From: Mallotus nudiflorus
Lineage: Eukaryota; Streptophyta; Magnoliopsida; Malpighiales; Euphorbiaceae
Direction: 5' to 3'
Assembly: GCA_947683625.1 (NCBI GenBank)
Contig: CANTUR010000675.1
Span: 1 to 64,000, forward strand
DNA length: 64,000 nucleotides
Under the pieces are notes generated by a model that made no database searches, was not told the origin of the DNA, and was given only the letters and a program-made list of their open reading frames with translations. This document shows, one piece after another, positions 46,863-56,478 of this stretch; positions within the stretch are counted from its first letter, which is position 1, and each line of letters starts with the position of its first letter. The translations under genes were made by a program, and so were the position numbers.

Positions 46863-47357
46863 TGTTGTGGAATTCGAGTTAATTTCCACCAATAATAACT
46901 ACAATTACCTTGAGAACTATTACACAGGTGACTAGAGTGTAAATGATTGTACTAAAAATTACCCCAAGGTATATTCCCAGGAAAGAGTGGAGGGGTCACA
47001 ATGATCCTATTTAAAAACCACTCTCCTTAGACAGAATTTTTACTAAGATAAGTAATTTTAATAGCACAATAATTAATAACAATTATACTCAACAATAGCT
47101 ATTAAATATACATTAAATAGAACTTTAAAATTTAATGAAGTTTGACCAATTATACCTACGTCCTCGGACACTACCAAAATAATATTTCACTAAATGAGGA
47201 AATATTACAAAAGAGAGAAAGAATATAATTGCCTAAATATACAGGAGAGGCAATTTTAAGATGAGATTAACTAAAAGGGGGAGGAGTCCTTTTATAGGCA
47301 AAGGACTCCTCTATATTCTTGCAAAATCCCAATTTAGGATTTTACCACAAAACAACA
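46863..47357 (-). mobile_element. 3' LTR of copia-2
   Basis: It is 495 bases, from TGTTGTGGAATTCGAG to AAACAACA on the plus strand. On the minus strand a box TATAAAAGGACTCC lies near 47283-47296. The polypurine tract AAGGTGGAGATT (minus) is at 47358-47369. Confidence 0.92.
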
Positions 47358-47432
47358 AATCTCCACCTTAGCAAAATCCCATACAATTCTCTCATAAATC
47401 CAACCTTCAGTAGTGTTTGCAAATTTCATCTT

Positions 47433-47917
47433 TCAATTTGTAACAATATTGATCAAGTCTAAACAATGTTTAAACTTAATCGCAGTTACCATTTTTGTCA
47501 TTACATCAGTAGGATTCTCAATAGTTTGAATCTTTTGGATTATGACTCCACCTTCTTTTAGAATCTCCCGTACAAAGTGATATCGAACATCGATATGCTT
47601 TGTTCTTGCTTGATAAACCTGGTTCTTTGCTAAATGAATAGCACTCTGACTGTCACAATGCACTTTGATGCGCTTCTGCTTAATTACCAGTTCACCAAGA
47701 AACCCATGAAGCCAAATTGCCTTCTTTACAGCCTCTGTAACTACCATATCTCTGCGTCTGTAGTAGACAAAGCAATTATTGACTGTAAAGTGGACTTCCA
47801 ATTGACTGGTGCATTTACAAAAGTAAACACATAACCAGTAGTTGATCGACGCTTGTCCAAATCACCAGCATAGTCAAAATCATAATACCCAACTACACAC
47901 TGACCATCTTGTCTATC
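47433..47917 (-). pseudogene. copia-2 RNase H
   Basis: RNase H removes the RNA template during reverse transcription. Minus-strand pieces are GYYDFDYAGDLDKRRSTTGY near 47840-47900, STTDAEIW near 47760, CDSQSAIHLAKNQVYQARTK near 47600-47660, HIDVRYHFVREIL and the C-terminal FKHCLDLINIVTN at 47433. The family usually has Y-S-D-[AS]-D-[WY]-A-G; here it is YDFDYAG, a changed first motif. A stop and a frame shift separate the first part from the second. Confidence 0.85.
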
Positions 47918-49275
47918 CTATTGAAATACCAAACCAAAATTTATAGTGTTCAAAATATACTGTCGAATCCATTTCATAACTTGCCAATATTCCTTTCCAA
48001 GATCATGCATGTACCTGCTCACAACCTCAACTGCTTGTGAAATATCGGGCCTCGTACACACTATTGCATACATCAAGCTATCAACAGCACTTGCATACGG
48101 TACTTTTGACATGTATTCCCATTCTGCATTATTCTTTAGTGACATGAATGCACTAAGCTTGAAATGAGGAGCAAGTGTTGTACTAACTGGTTTTGACTTT
48201 TCATTCATGCCAAAACATTTTAGTACCTTCCTCAAATATTCTTTTTGAAACAAACAAAGCTTCCCTAATTTCCTATCTCTGGATATTTCCATGCCGATAA
48301 TCTTTTTTGCTTCACCAAGATCCTTCATCTCAAACTCCTTGTTCAATTGAGTCTTCAGTTTCTCAATCTCTATCTGACTCTTGAAAGCTATCAGCAGATC
48401 ATCAACATAAAGAAGAAGATATATATAGGATCCATCTTGTAGCTTGCGCAAACACACACAATGGTCATATTTGCTTCTCGTGTACTTTTGCCCTATCATA
48501 AACTTGTCAAATCGCTTGTACCGCTGCCTCAGAGATTGCTTCAATCTATACAACGATTTTTTCAATTTGTAAACCATCTTTTCTTTACTAGCAACTTTGA
48601 ATCCATTTGGCTGAGCCATGTAGATTTCCTCATCCAAGTTTCCATGTAAAAATGCAGTTTTTACATCCATCTGAACTAGTTCCAAGTCCAATTGTCTACC
48701 AAAGCCAACAAAATTCTGATATAGGAATGTTTTACAATTGAAGAAAATACTTCATTATAATCAATTCCCTCTGTTTGCACATAGCTTTTAGCCATCAATA
48801 TTGCTTTGTAGCGAACATTATCCTTGTTAGGAAATCCATCTTTCTTTGCATATACCCATTTGTACCCAATTGCCTTCTTTCCCTTCGGAAGACTAGCTAG
48901 TTTCCATGTCTGATTCTTTTGAAGGGCTTGCATTTCTTCAATCATGGCAATCCTCCACTTTTTATATTCTGAACTTTGGACTGCTTCATTATAAGTGGCA
49001 AGAACGTCATCTATTGTAATTGGTGATGCAGAAGAGACCATATTAGCAAAGTGAGCAGGTTGTCTAATGGTCTTTTTCCCCTTCCTTAATGTAATTGATT
49101 CATGTTGTTGTGGAGGTTCTTGGGTTTGAACCTCTTTTTCATTTGACTCTTCTTCTAATATAGGACAGTCATCATCCCTTTTTACATTGGCTGGGATAAT
49201 TCTATTGCCATCAAACTCCACCTGTTTAAGAGTACCATTTGTCTGCTCTATTTTTTTTGAAGTCACTTTTCTCAA
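47918..49275 (-). pseudogene. copia-2 reverse transcriptase
   Basis: The RT starts in the frame 49275-48676: WRIAMIEEMQALQKNQTW, LPKGKKAIGYKWVYAKKDG, YKAILMAKSYVQTEGIDYNE. It changes frame near 48690 (at DNWTWN versus LELVQMDVKTAFLHGNLDEE). It continues with IYMAQPNGF, YRLKQSLRQ and the catalytic YVDD at 48400-48411 (LLLYVDDLLIA), then DLGEAKKIIGMEI and the RPDISQAVEVVSRYM block to 47918. The catalytic box is intact. The single frame break and the changed RNase H make it inactive as it stands. Confidence 0.9.
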
Positions 49276-50100
49276 TATGGTAGATTCATCAAAGGTAACA
49301 ACCTTATTGAAGATTACTTTCTTTGTTTATGGGCAACAAAGAAGATAGCCTTTCACACCAAAATTTATCCCTATAAAGTTTTCCTTCTTTGCTCTTGGAT
49401 CCAGTTTCGACTCCTTAACATGGTATTATGTAGTGGAACCAAACACATGTAAGGAATCATAATCTGTAGTAGGTTTTCCAAACCATTTCTCCAATGGTGT
49501 TTTACCATTAATAGCAGTCGATGGTAGACGGTTGATAAGGTGACAAGCATATACTACAACCTCAACCCAAAATTCTTTGCCCAACCCAGCATTGGACAAC
49601 ATACACTGAGCATTCTCCAGCAATGTCCAGTTCATTTGCTCTGCCACCCCATTTTATTATGGTGTATATCTGACAATGAAGTGTTTAATAATACCTTCAT
49701 CTTCACAGAATTTTAAAAATGGATCATTTTTTAACTCTCCACTATTGTCTGTGTGGAGATATTTAACTTTTCTGCATGTTTGAGTCTCCGCCATCCTTTT
49801 CCATTTAAAGAAACTTCCTAGCACCTCATCTTTCATCTTCATTGTATACACCCATACTCTTCGGCAAAAATCATCAACAAAGGAAATGTAATAGTATTTT
49901 CCTCCCAATGAAGCATTCTTGAAAGGCCCCATACATCTGAATGTTCATAATCCAGAATTCCCTCAGTATCATGGATAGTTGTTCCAAATTTCACCCTTAT
50001 CTTTTTTCCTTTGATGCAATGCTCATAAAAAATCCAATTTGCAAGCCCAAGCTCCTTTTAATAATCCTTGATATATCAATAATTTCAAAGATTTTTCTTT
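49276..50100 (-). pseudogene. copia-2 integrase (GAG-pre and DDE core)
   Basis: The HHCC region is seen as MLWNMRSGHAKEKSLKLL near 50070-50125. The core has YYISFVDDFCRRVWVYTM (first Asp, near 49860-49900), KYLHTDNSGEL (second Asp, near 49750), and GVAEQMNWTLLENAQ (catalytic Glu, near 49630). Two adjacent stop codons, TAA TAA, sit just before it where the family has QQN. The end is CHLINRLPSTAINGKTPLE, then LHVFGSTTYYHV, then the linker to RT. The three catalytic positions are preserved, but the frame is broken at about 49935, 49655 and 49325. Confidence 0.88.
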
Positions 50101-50620
50101 AGCATGCCCTGAGCGCATATTCCATAACATGGTTGCTTCTGACTCCTAATAATTAATAGAAGCTACTGTTGCTGCTATCCCAATAATTATACTACCCAGA
50201 AAGTAATACGAATTATTTCTTTTTCGAATTCGCTTCATTATCACAAGTGCACCAGAGATGATTCTTATTATCCCATCTTTTGCCCTTACTTCAAAACCTT
50301 TTGACTCTAAGGTTCCCATAGAAATAAGATTCCTCATCAAATCCGGCACATAATGAACACTTATTAAGGTTCTGATTGATCCATTCTTATTACTCAAGCG
50401 AACTGAACCAATATCATATGTGTTAAAAGGGGCATTATTCGTTGTGTAGACAACTCCACCTTTTAGTTCTTTAAAGTCAAAGTACCATTCTTGATTGGGA
50501 GTCATATAGTGACTATAAGCTAAATCTAGTAACCATGAACTTAAACAGCTGGTTGATGGTGTAGCAGCAATTGAAAGATCTGAATCTGCATCATCATACT
50601 CAGCTATATTTGAATTTGAG
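50101..50620 (-). pseudogene. copia-2 protease region
   Basis: The active-site segment is SWLLDLAYSHYMTPN near 50505-50545, where the family has WILD-[TS]-[GA]; Leu replaces Ser or Thr after the catalytic Asp, so activity is doubtful. The rest of the domain (EWYFDFKELKGGVVYTTNN, VHYVPDLMRNLISMGTLESK, GFEVRAKDGII) is in good order to the stop at 50146. It would cut the polyprotein into Gag, integrase and RT. Confidence 0.82.
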
Positions 50621-51429
50621 ATAGCATTTTCCTTTCTAGGTTTGCCTTTGTCCTTTAGCTTGGGATAATCTTTCTTCCAATACCCTTTTTCTCGATAAAA
50701 GGCACATTGATCTTTGTTTAGTTTGGACTTTGACTTTGATCTCCCTCTCTTTCTTTTATTCTAGCTCTACAAATGGCCTCTGTTAATAAGAGCTTCTGCT
50801 TCTACACTTGTATTTTCTTGCTTTTCTTTCTTTCGCAATTCATACCTATACAAGGCTGCAGTTATTTCACTTAGAGACACAACAACCTTCCTACAAAGTA
50901 GAGTAGTTTCAAGATACTCAAACTCATTAGGAAGTGATCCCACCAACATCAGAGCTAGATCTTCATCATTAAAAGACACGTCCATATTCATCAAATCAGT
51001 TACCAGCTGATTAAAGCTAGTAATGTGATAATTCATTGTGGTACTTGGAACATAATTGAAGCGGAACAATCTCTTTTTCATGTAGAGTTTTTTCTGACTG
51101 CTTTTCTTTAAGAATTTCTCTTCTAATGCCTTCCATAATTTACTTGTAGAAGTTTCTTTAGAAAATGCATACTTCTGCTCTCTAAAAAGACAAGATCGAA
51201 TTGTACCACATGTCAATCTATTGATCACCTTTCATTCTTTCTCTTCAATAGCAATGTCTAGACCCTGCTAAAAGAGAGCATCTAAAACATCACTTTGCCA
51301 CATGCCAAAATGACCAGTGCCATAAAAAATTTCCACTGCAAATCTAGCATTTTTCACAGCATTTCTTGCTAAAATTGAAAATGAAGAAGTTGTTGACGTT
51401 GATGTGGATACTTTTGTGCTGTCTGCCAT
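50621..51429 (-). pseudogene. copia-2 Gag (UBN2 type)
   Basis: The start ATG at 51427-51429 (MADSTKVSTSTSTT) lies about 120 bases inside the primer-binding site. The segment GTGHFGMWQSDVLDALF is followed by a TAG, and another stop lies at about 51229. The UBN2 Gag core follows (KLWKALEEKFLKKS, MNYHITSFNQLVTDLMNMD, DEDLALMLVGSLPNEFEYLE, to about 50870). A basic tail and a degraded zinc knuckle (CAFYREKGYWKKDYPKLK, where the second half normally reads GHxxxxC) are at 50655-50710. Confidence 0.87.
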
Positions 51430-51551
51430 TTCTGCTACAAATTCTATTTAATAGTTGTTGATGTGGAATGCCAATTAGCCCAAGGAAATTTTTTATAATA
51501 TGGAAGATCAGCTTAAGTCGTAACCACAGAGCATACTAAATTAAACCAAGA

Positions 51552-51563
51552 GCTCTTATACTA
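51552..51563 (-). promoter_or_regulatory. Primer-binding site of copia-2 (two mismatches)
   Basis: The minus strand reads TAGTATAAGAGC against TGGTATCAGAGC. It lies two bases from the 5' LTR at 51566. Confidence 0.78.
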
Positions 51564-51565
51564 AT

Positions 51566-52076
51566 TATTATGGAATTAGGGTTAATTTCCACTAATCATA
51601 ACAACAATCACCTTGAGAACTATTGCACAGGTGACTAGAATGTAAACGATTGTACTAAAAATTACCCCAAGGTATATTCCCAGGAAAAAGTGGAAGGGTC
51701 ACAATGGTCCCACTTAAAAACTACTCTCCTTAGACAAAATTTTTACCAAGACAAGTAATTTTAATAGCATAATAATTAACAACAACTATACCCGATAATA
51801 GTTATTAAATAGACATTAAAGAGAACACCAAAATTTAACGAGGTTCGGCCAATTATGCTTATATCCTCGGATACTACCAATATAATATTTCACTAAATGA
51901 GGAAATATTATAAAAGAGAGAAAGAATTTAATTGCCTAAATATATAAGAGAGGCAATTTTAGGATGAGATTAATTAAAGGGGGAGGAGTCCTTTTATAGG
52001 CAAAAGACTCCTCCATATTCTTGCAAAATCCCATATTCTTGCAAATCTCAATGTGGAATTTTGCCAAAAAAAAACT
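51566..52076 (-). mobile_element. 5' LTR of copia-2
   Basis: It is 511 bases, starting TATTATGGAATT (plus strand) and ending in an A run before TTATC. It aligns fully with 46863-47357 with scattered differences and a short duplication (cccatattcttgcaaa) near 52030. Confidence 0.9.
51991..51998 (-). promoter_or_regulatory. TATA box in the copia-2 5' LTR
   Basis: The minus strand reads TATAAAAG in a GC-richer context (gcctataaaaggactcctcc), the only strong TATA-like box in the LTR. It is conserved in the 3' LTR and in both copia-1 LTRs. Confidence 0.6.
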
Positions 52077-52146
52077 TTATCCAACTACCAGCACCAAGAA
52101 TTTTCAACAACCTATGCATCAAGATGATCAAGTAAATGAGTATTAG

Positions 52147-53261
52147 ACCCTTTTCCTTCATTTTTACACCTTGTCAATCTAGTTGGGATATTTTAATGTG
52201 TTATTTCAAAAATAGTGCTTCATATTTTGTGGTAATGCAATTTTTATTAGAATATTGTTGACGTGATTATATTATTAACTTAGTTGTGTTATTTTCCATT
52301 TTACAGTGTTTATTTTTTTTTTCATATATGTATTGGTTGTATTAATAAATTCATCATTTCAATCCTTTTGCATTAAAGTAAGTTTTTTCAATTAAATTTG
52401 AAGTATATCAAAGAGTAGGCAAGCAAAAGTTCATTGGGAAATAAGTTTATAAATATATATATATAAAGGTGTACACATGTATCAACATGGGTGTGTTATT
52501 AGCAGTAAAGTTTACTGGTTAAAATATGGATGCAAGATATGAGCTAAAAAATGCCATTGTATATGCCTCTCTAGCGTAGTATGAGCTTTTATGCATGGGA
52601 AATGACATGCCCCTATGTCATGTTATGTAATAATCGGGAAGACAATGCCCTCTAAAACATGCCCGTATTTCATAATATAGGACCATGTGTAGCTTAGTTA
52701 CTTTATTTTTTGAAGACACAGGATGCCATATGCCCGTGTAATCGCCCATGTAACTCTCTGGAATATTATGACATAGCACAGGGAAACTTACACACCCGTA
52801 ATATTGGTCGTTCAATCAACGTAATTTCACTGAATACTTAAAATATTTAATTCCTAATCGTATGTAAAGTAGTATTAGTTGGAAACAATCAATATTAATA
52901 GACATTTTCTAATAATGTTATACGTTTCAACTAACAAATTTATGTACAAAATTTAAAATAAATAATATAAATAAAACATAAAATTGTGTCCAAAAAATTA
53001 AAGCAATTTGTCACATGTACAACTAAATAATAATGAAAATGTTAATAAAAAGAAAGTTCATAAAACATGAACACTAGTTATAAAACTTCAATGAAACATA
53101 TTCTTGAACGTTCACCTCCTCGCATCCTATTAAAATTTGCAAAACAAACAAAATTAAGTACTATATTATTTACATATTATTATAAACATAAAATAATAGT
53201 AGTAGTAGTTTTATGAATCAAAAAATATTTAAAAAACAAAGGCATAAAAATAATATAGCTT
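52147..53261. other. CACTA internal region after the ORF1-like gene
   Basis: No gene is readable. Contains a short (TA)n run at 52450 and repeated words like catgcccgtattt and tgcccgtgtaatcg at 52640-52760, similar to those upstream of the ORF1-like gene. The minus-strand frame at 52618-52815 is a translation of these words. Confidence 0.5.
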
Positions 53262-53628
53262 AATAAATTATGTTGATTTTCTGGATGTCTATCGCCCATC
53301 AAAGTATTCAACAAGTCTGAACATTGTTTGTTCCAGTTTTCTTGTTCTTACAATTGAGCAATCATTTCAGAAATTTGAGCTCTCAACTCTTGAACTTCTT
53401 CGGTGTTAGAGTTAGATGTCAACATTCCTCTTCTACTAGTTTTGTATCCCAAACCTCTTCCACGAACATAACCTGATCTTTGTACCAAATACTTGCATCA
53501 ATGCATCATCTGGTGTAGGATTTTCTTCATTGTCATTCCTTGGTCGATTCTCAATTCTTTGCATTTCATGCTGTAAGATATAAAATTAGCATATAAATTT
53601 TTCTTATAGCTATTTAGTGCAAAATATT

Positions 53629-53665
<37 letters not shown>

Positions 53666-54470
53666 TTATATATATCCTAGACAACTCATGATCACAAAAC
53701 TCTTATATGCCTTCCTCATTCTCAAAACCATGTGTCTCCATCCAAACTTAAGAGATATGAGGTACTTCACCTAGCTCTTTATCAATCTGTAATGTTAATT
53801 GTATAACTCACATTATTATAAAAAATAATAATAAAATTATAAATAAATGAGATATATTAGTTTTTGTGACAAATTTATTATAAATTACCATATCATATTC
53901 TACTTACACAAAAGGAGTAGGACCAATTAATGACATAATCTTTTATTTAGGACAATTACCTTTATTGGTTTCACTTGTAGCCTATACATCTTTAAAAACA
54001 ATATTAATTTATAACTAAGATTTAAAAAACATATTTAAAAATTATAAAATTAAAACATTAGCAAAAAATATTCTTTACAAAATTTTTGAACAATGACTTC
54101 CACCCATCCCGTATTAGCCCTTAAGGTACATGTTGTAGTCGCTCGTCATCAGTCGATTATTTCAAATATCTTAAATACAGACTGTGCTTCCACTTTCAAT
54201 ATAATATTTTCATCTTATGAAAGCAATAATGTTCAAACTTTGCTTTCTTTATATTAGGTGTATCAACTTTGACTATCCCTTTTTCCTAAAGTTTTTTTTT
54301 TCCATTTAATTGGGCTTTCAGGACTAACATCAAAATAATCCTAAAAGACCATACAAATAAGAATTAATTTAAATTTTCAAAAACAAAAACTATTTAGGTA
54401 ATAGTTATGAAAATGATTACCTTAATCATTTTCCATAATAGAGTCCGGTTTCTTTTTTCAATATCGTCCT
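53262..54470 (-). pseudogene. Second CACTA transposase-like gene (Transposase_24 type), fragment
   Basis: On the minus strand, the region 53575-53290 reads HEMQRIENRPRNDNEEN, then DALMQVFG, then (after a one-base shift) SGYVRGRGLGYKTSRRG, then EVQELRAQISEMIAQL. The VFG...GYVRGRGLG phrase followed by a coiled-coil-like segment is typical of the C-terminus of Ptta/En/Spm Transposase_24 proteins, which accompany TNP2 in plant CACTA elements. Upstream pieces (DYFDVSPESPIKW near 54330) are poorly preserved and probably separated by introns. The 5' part is cut off by the Tekay insertion near 54470. The role, by analogy with TNPA, would be binding the subterminal repeats; this is inference. Confidence 0.5.
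53634..53662. repeat. (TA)n microsatellite
   Basis: A plain TA dinucleotide run. Similar runs lie at 29336-29380, 31325-31360, 33333-33354, 56519-56540 and 60439-60477. Confidence 0.9.
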
Positions 54471-54479
54471 ATGACATAA

Positions 54480-56300
54480 TTGGTGGTCCAAAAGACTGAG
54501 CAGAATTATCCCACTCACGATCTAGAGATGGCAGCAGTTGTATTCACACTGAAGATCTGGAGGCATTATCTGTACGGTGTCACTTATGAGATCTACACCG
54601 ACCACAATAGCTTAAAGTATATCTTCGAGCAGAGGGATTTGAACTTAAGGCAAAGAAGATGGATGAAACTTCTGAAAGGCTACGATTGTTTGATTCTTTA
54701 CTATCTAGGTAAGGCGAATGTAGTAGTTGATGCGTTGAGTAGAAAATCAGCAGGTAGTCTTGCCCATATTAGTACTGAGAGGAGACCAATTATTCAGGAG
54801 TTACATGAGCTGATTGATCAGAGTTTGCAGTGGAAAGTGACTAAGAAGTGCCTTTTAGCTCAGTTCAGAGTATGGTCTGTGTACTTGGATAAAGTTAAGG
54901 CAGCTCAAAGAAGGGACCCATAGTTGTAGAGAATTTTGTTTAAGGTGCAACAACGTTAATCCAGAGAGTTTGTGATTGATAGTGAGGGATTTTTACGCTT
55001 AGGTACTCGGTTGTGTGTGCCAGATGTTGATGATTTGAGGAAAGATATCTTAGAAGAGGCACATTTTTTTGCTTACAGTATTCATCCAGGTTCTACCAAG
55101 ATGTATCATAATTTGAAGGATACATACTAGTGGAATGGAATGAAGAAGGATGTTGTAGAATTTGTATACAAGTGTCTCACATGTCAGCAGGTGAAATTAG
55201 AGCATTAGAGGCCCTCAGGATTGTTACAGCCCATGCCTATCCTAGAGTGGAAGTGGGATATGATTGCTATGGATTTTGTGACTGATTTTCCTCGGACGAC
55301 AGGTGGATTTGATGCTATTTGGGTGATCATTGATAGGTTAACTAAGTCAGCTCACTTTCTACCATTTAAGAAGACATACTCTACTGACAGGTTGGCACGG
55401 TTGTATATCAGCAGAATTGTTTGTCTTCATAGAGTTACAGTAAGTATAATATCTGACAGAGGAGCCACTTTTACATTAGTTTTCTAGCAAGAATTGCATA
55501 AGGCATTGGGTACCAGACTTGACTTCAGCACAACATTCCATCCTTAAACTGATAGTCAGTTTGAGAGGACCATTCAGACTTTAGAGGATATGCTCCGAAT
55601 GTGAGTGATGGACTTTGGAGGTTAATGGGATAATCATTTTCCACTGATTGAATTTGCATATAACAATAGTTATCATGCAAGTCTTGAGATGGCTCCGTAT
55701 GAAGCTCTATATGGTAGGAAGTGCAGATCACCTATGTGTTGGGAAATTAGTGAGAGACAGCTGACAAGTCCAGAGTTGATGCAGATTACTTTTGAAAAAG
55801 TTCCTATCATTCAACAAAGGTTGAGGACAGCATATAGCAGGCAAAAGAGTTATGCTGATCCTAAAAGGAAGGATGTTTCCTTTCTAGTTGGAGATATGGT
55901 ATTTCTGAAGGTATCTCTAATGAAGGGAGTTATGAGGTTCGGTAAGAAGGGTAAGTTGGCTCCGAGATACATTGGACCTTTCGAGATATGGTCACGAGTT
56001 GGGGAAATGGCCTATAGACTAGTGTTGCCACCTGAGTTATCTCAAATCCACCCAATGTTCCATGTGTCTATGTTGAGGAAGTATATTCATGATCCTTCTC
56101 ACGTACTTTAGCCTCAAGCAGTGGAGCTCAGCGAAGATCTGTCTTATGAGGAGTATCCAGTAATGATTGTGGATCGCCAGCTTCACTCTCGAGAGATTCT
56201 AATGGTGAAAGTGCTTTGGAGTAACCACACAGCAAAAGATTGTACGTGGGAGGCAGAATCTGAGATGCAAGCCATCTATCCCTATCTTTTTCATCTATAA
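54480..56300 (+). pseudogene. Tekay-like RNase H, integrase and chromodomain
   Basis: The RNase H part (EQNYPTHDLEMAAVVFTLKI, IYTDHNSLKYIFEQ, KANVVVDALSRKS) covers 54498-54755. The integrase zinc-binding HHCC is at 55050-55200 (EAHFFAYSIHPG, CLTCQQVK). The core has MDFVTDFPRT and VIIDRLTKSAHFLPF (first Asp, 55270-55370), ISDRGATFT (second Asp, near 55455) and the Glu helix near 55560. The GKKGKLAPRYIGPFEIWSRV block is at 55945-55990. A chromodomain-like end (YEEYPVMIVDRQLHSREI, VLWSNHTAKDCTWEAES) is at 56145-56270. The chromodomain identifies a chromovirus. Stops at 54923, 55132, 55206, 55487, 55548, 55602, 55628 and 56111 mostly replace Trp or Gln codons. Confidence 0.9.
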
Positions 56301-56349
56301 ACTTTGTAATTCCTTACTTTTCTTTGAAATTTAAGGATGAATTTCTGTA

Positions 56350-56361
56350 AGGAGGGGAGAC
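56350..56361 (+). promoter_or_regulatory. Polypurine tract of the Tekay-like element
   Basis: The run aggaggggagac immediately precedes the LTR start TGTAATACCC at 56362. Confidence 0.8.
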
Positions 56362-56434
56362 TGTAATACCCTATATTTTATTTAATAAAAGTAATTTCCG
56401 AATTTGTATTATTTTATTATTTAAAATGACATTG

Positions 56435-56478
<44 letters not shown>

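Larger units (their letters stand above)
46863..52076 (-). mobile_element. Complete Ty1/copia element (copia-2, 5.2 kb)
   Basis: The LTRs lie at 46863-47357 and 51566-52076. The 5-base duplication TTATC is at 46858-46862 and 52077-52081. In minus order it has a primer-binding site, Gag, protease, integrase, RT, RNase H and a polypurine tract, the copia gene order. The protein motifs resemble the Tork/Tnt1 side of plant copia, but that lineage call is weak. Coding regions carry scattered stops and frame shifts. It inserted into the ORF1-like gene. Confidence 0.93.
45759..52146 (+). pseudogene. Athila ORF1-like gene, split by copia-2
   Basis: A probable start at 45759 (MASSSSSS) is one frameshift away from the main frame. 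An uninterrupted stretch of 264 codons runs at 45878-46672. It carries the features of the Arabidopsis retrotransposon ORF-1 family: IQYEIEGKFKCGNWNDLLAI, TYKELLIEFLSSF, IKFRLGGANFEMS-NQFGVNLGI, RTICGCKDSISVITLRDLF and ARLAKNLNVF-like (TRLAKNLNVF). After the TAA at 46670 the frame continues (WIEIKRVHDHHELMLQHM, DYGLTPPDGQPTPNFYSVY) with two more stops to 46862, where copia-2 interrupts it. It resumes at 52077 (PTTSTKNFQQPMHQDDQ) and ends at 52144-52146. The function of ORF1 is not known to me. It is either the relic of an Athila-type element inserted in the CACTA element, or a gene carried by the CACTA element. Confidence 0.7.
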
